Source of the DNA: an uncultured bacterium
GTDB lineage: Bacteria; Acidobacteriota; Thermoanaerobaculia; Multivoradales; JAHEKO01
NCBI GenBank assembly: GCA_938016625.1
Contig: CALILB010000218.1
Location: 1-12,453 of the forward strand
Reading direction: 5' to 3'
DNA: 12,453 bases
Under the pieces are notes generated by a model that saw only the letters and a program-made list of their open reading frames with translations, ran no database searches and was not told where the DNA came from. This document shows positions 7,119-12,453 of the stretch, one piece after another. How positions within the stretch are numbered: position 1 is the stretch's first letter; every line of letters begins with the position of its first letter. The position numbers and the translations under genes were made by a program.

Positions 7119-7147
7119 TTGTTGGGGGATACGTTAGCACCAAGTGC
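7115..7147. repeat. 7-bp inverted repeat in the divergent intergenic region (possible operator)
   Basis: GCACTTG at 7115-7121 and CAAGTGC at 7141-7147 are perfect 7-bp arms with a 19-bp spacer. They lie between the divergent barrel and Ser/Thr kinase genes, with centres about 26 bp apart. Each arm contains a GTG; the left one is the GTG start of the barrel gene. The placement fits a binding site for a dimeric regulator acting on one or both genes, but no nearby DNA-binding regulator gene is visible. Confidence 0.35.
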
Positions 7148-7217
7148 GTCGGACCTGTGGTAGTTGTGTTTCCCGGTTCAGGGTATCGATCTCTGCCAAG
7201 AGCCGGGTCCGATCCGA

Positions 7218-7223
7218 TAGAAT
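7218..7223 (+). promoter_or_regulatory. Possible -10 element of the Ser/Thr kinase gene
   Basis: TAGAAT matches the -10 consensus at 5 of 6 positions and lies 43 bp before the ATG at 7267. It is nested in a short perfect hairpin sequence, CCGAT-AGA-ATCGG (7214-7226). No good -35 box is visible. The remainder of the 148-bp gap (7119-7266) shows only the 7-bp inverted repeat described separately. Confidence 0.25.
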
Positions 7224-7266
7224 CGGGCGGATCCGCACGAAACCAGGCGAAACTCGTGGACCTTCC

Positions 7267-10086
7267 ATGATCGGCGAGACCATCTCTCACTACCGCATCA
7301 CCGAACGCATCGGCGGAGGTGGGATGGGTGTGGTGTACAAGGCCGAGGACACCCGGCTGGGAAGGCCGGTGGCGATCAAGATGCTCCCCGAGGACCTCGC
7401 CGCCGATCCCGACCGGCTGGAGCGCTTCCAGCGGGAAGCGCGGGCCGCGTCGGCGCTCAACCACCCCCACATCTGCACCATCTACGACATCGGGGAGTCC
7501 GACGGCCAGCCCTACCTGGTGATGGAGTACCTGGACGGGCAGACGCTCAAGTACCGGATCTCGGGGGGAGCACTGCAGATAGAAGAGGTCCTCGAGCTGG
7601 GTATCCAGATGGCCGACGCCCTCGACGCGGCGCACGAGGCCGGGATCGTCCACCGGGATATCAAGCCGCCCAACATCTTTGTCACCCAACGGGGTGACGC
7701 CAAGATCCTGGACTTTGGTCTGGCCAAACTGGTCGCCGAACGCTCGTCGGACTCGGAGTCCGAGATGCCCACGGCCATGGCCGACTCGCTGACCAGCCCC
7801 GGCACGACGATGGGGACCGTGGCCTACATGTCGCCGGAGCAGGTACGGGGTGAAGAGGTGGATGCAAGAAGCGATCTCTTCTCGTTGGGGATCGTGCTCT
7901 ACGAGATGTCGACCGGCCAGCTCCCTTTCAAAGGTGCGACGCCCGGTGTCATCTTCGACGAGATCCTCAACAAGGCGCAGACCGGTTCCGTACGGATCAA
8001 TCCCGAGATCCCGGACGAGCTCGAGCACATCCTGGCCAAGGCCCTGGAGAAGGACCGTCAGGTCCGCTACCAGACCGCCCGCGATCTGCTGGCCGATCTG
8101 CGTCGTCTACGCCGGGACACGACTTCGGCGCATGCAATCAGCGCGGCTTCGGCGCCGGTCACCCCGGCAGAGGCTCAGCCCGCTGCCGCGGTGTCGGCAC
8201 CACCGTCTGGACCTTCGGAAGTCTCGGCACCAACGACCGCTCCAAGTGGCTCGCAGTCGGTGGTCATCCCGGCCACCGTCGTGCGTTGGTGGCCGTTGGC
8301 GGCCGGCATCGGTGTTGTGGTGCTGGTCGGGGTGCTCTGGATGCTGTTCGGTAGGGAACGCGCCGCCGGTCCCTCTGCGGTACCCGTGGACCGACCGGCT
8401 CCGGCAGTGGCCGAGGCTCCGGCCGACGGCCGGCAGATGATCGTCGTGTTGCCGTTCGAGAACCTCGGTCCCGCGGAGGATGAGTATTTCGCCGACGGCA
8501 TCAGCGAGGAGATCTCGAGCCGGCTGGCCGCGGTCAGCGGTCTGGGTGTCATCTCGCGCTCGAGCGCGATGCAGTACAAAGACAATCCGCTCTCGAGCCG
8601 GCAGATCGGCGAAGAGCTGGGCGTGGACTACGTGCTCGAGGGTTCGGTGCGCTGGGAGAAGGCGGCCGACGGTCCCAGCCGGGTGCGGGTCACCCCGGAG
8701 CTCATCCGGGTGGCCGACGACACCCACGTCTGGTCGGACCGCTACGACCGCGAGCTGGAGCGGATCTTCGAGGTCCAATCGGATATCGCCGAGCAGGTCA
8801 CGAGCCAGATCGGGGTGACGCTGCTCGACCCAGAGCGCGAAGTTTTGACAGCGCGGCCTACCGACAATGTCGAGGCCTACCAGGCCTACCTGCGGGCGCA
8901 GGAGAATTTCAATCATCCCGACTTATCTGAACGCACCCTTGGCACGGCGGTCGAGCTCTTCCGTCGAGCGACCGAGCTCGATCCCGAGTTCGCCCTGGCC
9001 TGGGCCCGACTCTCCTACGCGATTTCTCGCTACAACTGGTTCTCGGCCGGTTTCGGCACCGAGTGGATTCCCGAGGCGCGGCAGGCCGCCGAGCGCGCCT
9101 TGGAGCTCCAACCCAACCTCCCGGAGGGGAAGCTGGCCCTCGGGTATGTTCACTACTACGGCGAGCGTGATTACGAGAAGGCGCTGGAGGCGTTCCAGGA
9201 GGTCGGGCAAGCCCGCCCCAACGATACGCAAGTCAATGCGGCCCAGGCCTACATCCTGCGTCGGCTGGGTCGCTTCGACGAGTCGATCGAGAGACTCGAG
9301 AAGGCGGTCGAGCTCAACCCTCGGGGTGCGGATAACCTATTTGAGCTCGCAGGGAACTATGCACGCGTCAGGCGCTACCAGGACGCGATTCGCGCCGTCG
9401 ATCGCGCCATCGTCCTCGTGCCGGACCAGGTGGCCGGCTATCTCGCCAAGATGAGCTACACCCAAAGTCAGAGCGGCGATCTCGAGGGCGCCCGAGTGAT
9501 TCACGATCAGATCCCCGATCCAGCCCATCACGACACCATCTTGTCCGGAGTACTGCTCCAGGTCTGGGAAGGCGACTATCAGGGGGCTCTCGATCGATTG
9601 AACCAGCTACCCATCGAGGTGTTTCAAGGGAATTGGGTCGGCGGCTTCTATCCAAAGACGCTGGCGACTTCGATTGCCTACCATCTCGCGGGGGACGCGC
9701 GGCGTGGGCGCGAAGAGGCGGAGAGGGCCCGGGCCCTGGCGGTAGCCTTTGTCGAGGAGAACCCGGGCGATCCTTTCGCCAGAGGCACGCTCGCCTGGGC
9801 CTACGCTCTGGCCGGCGAAAAAGAGGCCGCCATCCGGCACGGCCAGGCCGCCGTGGATTTCTTCCCGGTCTCCAAAGATGCCATGTATGGTCCTGCCGTG
9901 ATGGATAATCTGGCCGGCGTCTACGCCTGGGTGGGAGAAGAAGAGAAGGCGCTGGACAAGGTCGAGTACCTGTTGTCGATTCCCAATGTCAGCTCGATTC
10001 ACGACTACCGTATCGATCCCCGCTTCCGTTCTGTCTGGGACCACCCTCGCTTCAAGAAGCTGCTGAGCCAGTACGGCGCGAGCTGA
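7267..10086 (+). CDS. Membrane Ser/Thr protein kinase with TolB-like and TPR extracytoplasmic region
   Basis: A 939-residue kinase. I place the start at the ATG at 7267 (MIGETISHYRI), the usual beginning of this family; an in-frame GTG at 7144 would add 41 residues of basic, non-conserved sequence. The kinase domain (8-280) has the glycine loop GGGGMG (16-21), K38, E57, HRD (129-131), K133, N136, DFG (149-151) and SPE (189-191), so it looks active. The activation segment (152-188) is rich in Ser/Thr, fitting autophosphorylation of an RD kinase. A Pro/Ala/Ser linker (285-340) precedes one membrane helix (about 342-361). Outside follow a TolB-like domain (about 391-520: VVLPFENLG, YFADGISEEI, GVDYVLEGSVR, HVWSDRYDRE) and TPR-type helical repeats (about 530-900). 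TolB-TPR regions are thought to sense or bind proteins. It is divergent from the barrel gene and converges on the cytochrome gene. Its substrates are unknown. Confidence 0.95.
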   Translation: MIGETISHYRITERIGGGGMGVVYKAEDTRLGRPVAIKMLPEDLAADPDRLERFQREARAASALNHPHICTIYDIGESDGQPYLVMEYLDGQTLKYRISGGALQIEEVLELGIQMADALDAAHEAGIVHRDIKPPNIFVTQRGDAKILDFGLAKLVAERSSDSESEMPTAMADSLTSPGTTMGTVAYMSPEQVRGEEVDARSDLFSLGIVLYEMSTGQLPFKGATPGVIFDEILNKAQTGSVRINPEIPDELEHILAKALEKDRQVRYQTARDLLADLRRLRRDTTSAHAISAASAPVTPAEAQPAAAVSAPPSGPSEVSAPTTAPSGSQSVVIPATVVRWWPLAAGIGVVVLVGVLWMLFGRERAAGPSAVPVDRPAPAVAEAPADGRQMIVVLPFENLGPAEDEYFADGISEEISSRLAAVSGLGVISRSSAMQYKDNPLSSRQIGEELGVDYVLEGSVRWEKAADGPSRVRVTPELIRVADDTHVWSDRYDRELERIFEVQSDIAEQVTSQIGVTLLDPEREVLTARPTDNVEAYQAYLRAQENFNHPDLSERTLGTAVELFRRATELDPEFALAWARLSYAISRYNWFSAGFGTEWIPEARQAAERALELQPNLPEGKLALGYVHYYGERDYEKALEAFQEVGQARPNDTQVNAAQAYILRRLGRFDESIERLEKAVELNPRGADNLFELAGNYARVRRYQDAIRAVDRAIVLVPDQVAGYLAKMSYTQSQSGDLEGARVIHDQIPDPAHHDTILSGVLLQVWEGDYQGALDRLNQLPIEVFQGNWVGGFYPKTLATSIAYHLAGDARRGREEAERARALAVAFVEENPGDPFARGTLAWAYALAGEKEAAIRHGQAAVDFFPVSKDAMYGPAVMDNLAGVYAWVGEEEKALDKVEYLLSIPNVSSIHDYRIDPRFRSVWDHPRFKKLLSQYGAS

Positions 10087-10151
10087 TCGCTCGAATTCCA
10101 CACTTTCACCTTCCCTTCACCGATTTCCTACTCGGTCAGGCGGCGTAGCTC
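10087..10151. terminator. Convergent gap with a weak hairpin
   Basis: This 65-bp gap separates the stops of the convergent Ser/Thr kinase and cytochrome genes. ACCGA (10119-10123) and TCGGT (10132-10136) form 5-bp arms with an 8-nt loop. There is no T-run on either side, so it is at best a weak bidirectional terminator. Confidence 0.2.
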
Positions 10152-11318
10152 TTACAGCGGAAATCGTCTTAGATAGATCGGGTAGTGGATCGGCTCCCGG
10201 TTTTGATAACCGATCCGTTTTCTTCGCGCTTCCTCGAGGAGGTGATAGCTCACGGTCACCTCCAGCGATCCCGCTGGGGTGGCGGGATCAGAAGGGAGGT
10301 CGAAGTCGAATCTTCTTGGTTGGTTTGGGGGCAGCCGGGTGTCGGTCAGATCCACGATAAAGGGGCGCCACAGGATACGGCGGATCATGGTGTGTTTCTC
10401 CTCCTTGAGGAGCTCTCCTTGCTGGTCGAGGAGCCTGATCTCGACCGTTAGATGTCTGTCGGGGGTGCCCGTTGGCAGATAGTGATCCGCTCCGGTATTG
10501 GTCAGAACAAGAGCAAATCGTGTTCCTTTTGGCCCAGTCTCGATTTCGTGACTTACCGTCAGAGCAGACTTGACCATCGCGGGGTCATGACCACCCCTGA
10601 AGAGGTGCCGCCTACCATCTCTTTCATCCATCCCGGTGGCGACGGGCCTTGTGACAGCCGGCATGTGACACTCGAGACATTCGATCTCACGTCCCCCTTC
10701 CTCGATCTCCGCCACCGTTCCGCAGGGAGGGATGCGCAAGAAAGTGTCCCATCTCTCTCCCGAAATGACATGGCACTTCTGGCAGGCATTGATCCCCGCT
10801 GTCATCTCCCGATCGACGACGACGGGATGCGGTGCATCTTCCGTCCCGAATGGACCCACGATCTTTCCGTCTTCTACATGACAGACGGCGCAGGTCACTC
10901 CCTCCTGCTGTAGATCGGCGTCGAAATCGGGATTGGGCTCGAGAATGGGGTCGAACTTTTCGGTGTCCCGGAATCCGATGACTCGATTCTCCTGCTGGTT
11001 CTCCAGCGGAATATGGCAATTCAGACAGATCTGCTGGGATCCATCGAATCGATAATCAACCTGGAAGTAGGGGTCGGTCCAAGCCATGGCGTGCATGCTT
11101 CCCGACCATTCGGCGTAGATCTCTTCATGGCATCCACCACACTCCTCGGCGCTGAGCGAGCTCAACCCTTCCGGGATCACCACCGCCATGGGTCGCGCGA
11201 ACCGCTCGTCCACGACAAAGAAATGCAGCGGTCTGACCAATCTCCAGACCATGAACAGGGCGAAGATAAGCAGCGCGATCAGCCCGATCGCCCGTTTCTT
11301 GTTCCTGACTTTCTTCAA
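10152..11318 (-). CDS. Membrane-anchored pentaheme c-type cytochrome with C-terminal beta-type domain
   Basis: A 388-residue protein with a basic N-terminus and one hydrophobic anchor (about 10-28), so it should sit in the cytoplasmic membrane and face the periplasm. Five CxxCH haem sites are visible: 60-64, 98-102, 143-147, 179-183 and 214-218. The segment from CGGCH to WSGSMHAMAW (60-80), with H76 as a possible axial ligand, resembles cytochrome c554-like multihaem families. Residues 250-388 have no haem motif; the NTGADHYLPTGTPDRH segment (274-289) and the alternating strands after it suggest a beta-sandwich domain often seen at the end of such cytochromes. The role is electron transfer; donor and acceptor cannot be read. 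The start is TTG at 11318 with AGGGA about 10 nt upstream; no in-frame ATG or GTG lies before the anchor. It stands alone, convergent with the Ser/Thr kinase and divergent from the methyltransferase, and no haem-attachment gene is nearby. Confidence 0.9.
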   Translation of the reverse strand: MKKVRNKKRAIGLIALLIFALFMVWRLVRPLHFFVVDERFARPMAVVIPEGLSSLSAEECGGCHEEIYAEWSGSMHAMAWTDPYFQVDYRFDGSQQICLNCHIPLENQQENRVIGFRDTEKFDPILEPNPDFDADLQQEGVTCAVCHVEDGKIVGPFGTEDAPHPVVVDREMTAGINACQKCHVISGERWDTFLRIPPCGTVAEIEEGGREIECLECHMPAVTRPVATGMDERDGRRHLFRGGHDPAMVKSALTVSHEIETGPKGTRFALVLTNTGADHYLPTGTPDRHLTVEIRLLDQQGELLKEEKHTMIRRILWRPFIVDLTDTRLPPNQPRRFDFDLPSDPATPAGSLEVTVSYHLLEEARRKRIGYQNREPIHYPIYLRRFPL

Positions 11319-11367
11319 TGCGTTGAGGTCCCTGTCGAGGCTCGCCGCTCGGGTGGCTTGTCTCCAT

Positions 11368-11397
11368 CCACTGTAGCAAATACGCTACGGCCACTGT
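11368..11397. repeat. Direct repeat flanking a short inverted repeat in the cytochrome/methyltransferase gap
   Basis: CCACTGT occurs at 11368-11374 and again at 11391-11397, 23 bp apart start to start (about two helix turns). Between them GTAGC (11373-11377) and GCTAC (11384-11388) form perfect 5-bp arms with a 6-nt loop. The cluster sits in the 95-bp gap between divergent genes, where a regulator could act. Short repeats like this can arise by chance. Confidence 0.3.
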
Positions 11398-11413
11398 CCC
11401 GAGTTGACGCGCT

Positions 11414-12214
11414 ATGACTTCGTCTCCCAGCGATGGATGGAACGCCGGATCGATCTACGAGGAGTTCATGGGTCGATGGAGCCGGCCGTTGGCCAGAGAG
11501 TTTGTTGGCTGGCTGGAGGTGCCAGTCTCGGCCAACTGGCTCGACGTCGGAACCGGGACGGGGGTGGTTCCCGAGGCGGTTTGTGATTTGTCGGATCCGG
11601 CTTCGGTGCTTGGCTGCGACCCGTCGGAAGCGTTCGTGGCAGCCGCGCGAGAGCGGGTGCCGGATCCCCGGTTCGAAGTCGCCGTGGCCGGAGTGGGGGA
11701 CCTCCCGCGGCGAGAGCGAGGCTACGACGCCGTGGTCTCGTGTCTGGCGCTGAACTTCTTTCCCCATCCGGACGCAGCGGTCGAGGAACAGCTGGAACTG
11801 ACGAAGCCCGGTGGGGTCATTGCCGCGTGCGTCTGGGACTACTCAGGTGAGATGCAGTTCCTGAGGTATTTCTGGGATGCGGCGACCAGAGTCGATCCGA
11901 GGGCCGCGGAGCTCGATGAGGGGCAACGTTTTCCGCTGTGCACTCCTGACGGCCTCGAGAAATTGTTCGAGGAGGCGGGAGCGCGAAGCGTCCGTTCCGC
12001 GGGTATCGAAGTGCCGACGTCGTTCTCGGACTTCGATGATTACTGGCGGCCGTTTCTGGGCGGCACCGGGCCGGCTCCCAGCTTCGTCGCGACCCTGTCC
12101 GAACAGCAGAGGGATGCCCTGTCGGCGGACCTGCGTGAGAGCCTGCCGGAGGGCGAGGACGGCAGCATCGCCCTTGTGGCGAGAGCCTGGGCGGTCGCCG
12201 GACGTCGAGCTTGA
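11414..12214 (+). CDS. Class I SAM-dependent methyltransferase
   Basis: A 266-residue soluble protein. The opening segment YEEFMGRWSRPLAREF (15-30) is typical of a common family of small-molecule methyltransferases. SAM-binding motif I is LDVGTGTGVV (43-52), an acidic residue D69 follows in the next strand (GCDPSE), DAVVSC is at 105-110 and KPGGVIAACVWDY is at 131-143, as in Methyltransf_11-type Rossmann folds. The substrate cannot be predicted. The ATG at 11414 lacks a clear Shine-Dalgarno. An ATG at 11468 has GAGGAG just before it, but using it would remove the conserved YEEF segment, so I prefer 11414. It is divergent from the cytochrome gene and is followed by a 47-bp gap before the convergent peptidase gene, where I see no convincing terminator. 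Confidence 0.9.
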   Translation: MTSSPSDGWNAGSIYEEFMGRWSRPLAREFVGWLEVPVSANWLDVGTGTGVVPEAVCDLSDPASVLGCDPSEAFVAAARERVPDPRFEVAVAGVGDLPRRERGYDAVVSCLALNFFPHPDAAVEEQLELTKPGGVIAACVWDYSGEMQFLRYFWDAATRVDPRAAELDEGQRFPLCTPDGLEKLFEEAGARSVRSAGIEVPTSFSDFDDYWRPFLGGTGPAPSFVATLSEQQRDALSADLRESLPEGEDGSIALVARAWAVAGRRA

Positions 12215-12261
12215 CCGGCGACCTCGAGCCTCCACATCTACCACAGTCTCAGCGGAGAATC

Positions 12262-12453
12262 TCAGAAAGGCAGTGCCAGGTAGGTCACGTCGACTTGGAG
12301 ACCACCCCGGGCGTCGAGGGGGCCTTGTGCATTGCGGAAATTGATCGGGAGATCGTCGTTCTGGCGCCAGGGCCAGGTTCGATAGACGCCAAAGTGCAAG
12401 TGCGGGACGCTCGTACCGGTTTCACCACTGCGGGCGATGAGCTCTCCGGCCAT
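12262..12453 (-). CDS. M23 (LytM)-type metallopeptidase, C-terminal part only
   Basis: The frame is open at the right window edge and ends in TGA at 12262, giving the last 63 residues. The visible start reads AGELIARSGETGTSVPHLHFG. G-TG-S-PHLHF is the end of the M23 peptidase fold, in which the HxH (H18 and H20 of this fragment) supplies a zinc ligand and a catalytic His. The first zinc motif (HxxxD) would lie outside the window. The ATG exactly at the edge is probably an internal Met. Members usually cut peptidoglycan peptide bridges or, when inactive, activate amidases. About 40 residues follow the HxH, including a DDLPINF stretch that I see as typical of a subset of these proteins. Which type this is cannot be decided from the fragment. 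Confidence 0.85.
   Translation of the reverse strand: MAGELIARSGETGTSVPHLHFGVYRTWPWRQNDDLPINFRNAQGPLDARGGLQVDVTYLALPF

Noticed and set aside
7144..7266. Upstream GTG start that would lengthen the Ser/Thr kinase by 41 residues
   Set aside because: The added sequence is basic and unlike the family, while the ATG at 7267 gives the standard MIGETISHYRI beginning. The GTG belongs to the right arm of the inverted repeat.
6994..8028. Long minus-strand open frame (344 codons) opposite the Ser/Thr kinase
   Set aside because: It lies antisense to a clear kinase domain with all motifs, has no recognisable domain, and is a by-product of high GC in the third codon position.
12215..12261. Search for a terminator or small RNA in the gap between the methyltransferase and the peptidase
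   Set aside because: No stem of useful length with a T-run is visible in the 47 bp.

Overview
This is a GC-rich bacterial window with eight recognisable protein genes, two of them cut by the window edges. I see no tRNA, rRNA, CRISPR array, insertion sequence or phage gene. The likeliest source is an Acidobacteriota-like bacterium (for example the Thermoanaerobaculia side). The Ser/Thr kinase begins with the MIGETISHYRI / GGGGMGVVYKAEDTRLGR style of N-terminus and carries a TolB-like plus TPR C-terminus, which is very common there; an outer-membrane barrel, a multiheme cytochrome and layered two-component signalling also fit a Gram-negative envelope. This placement rests on protein style only and is moderately confident.

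Right-to-left block, 7118 to 1 (minus strand). In transcription order it holds: an outer-membrane barrel of the Phenol_MetA_deg/'transporter' type; a patatin-like phospholipase with two N-terminal cyclic-nucleotide-binding (CNB) domains; a large membrane hybrid histidine kinase (MASE2-like membrane part, GAF, HisKA, HATPase, two REC domains); a stand-alone CheY/DivK-like receiver; and an edge-truncated response regulator that starts with a histidine-kinase-type dimerisation helix pair but has no ATPase domain, then a receiver, then the first residues of what looks like a class III adenylate/guanylate cyclase. The kinase, receiver and cyclase genes are packed tightly: a 7-bp gap with the Shine-Dalgarno overlapping the kinase stop, then a 32-bp overlap. 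They should be co-transcribed and translationally coupled. The gaps before the phospholipase and kinase genes are about 78 bp each and could hold their own promoters.

The most interesting reading of this block is a possible complete signalling chain. The membrane hybrid kinase would phosphorylate the receivers, phosphorylation would control a nucleotide cyclase, and the cyclic nucleotide would control the CNB-patatin phospholipase encoded just upstream. The cyclase end is inferred from only about ten residues at the window edge, so this is a hypothesis.

Positions 7119-7266 are a divergent intergenic region with a 7-bp inverted repeat and candidate promoter elements. Rightward from it runs a membrane Ser/Thr protein kinase of 939 residues (7267-10086) with an extracytoplasmic TolB-like domain and TPR repeats. 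It converges on a membrane-anchored pentaheme c-type cytochrome (minus strand, 10152-11318). A second divergent gap (11319-11413) with a short hairpin and a direct repeat separates the cytochrome from a class I SAM-dependent methyltransferase (11414-12214). The window ends in the C-terminal part of an M23/LytM-type peptidase on the minus strand.
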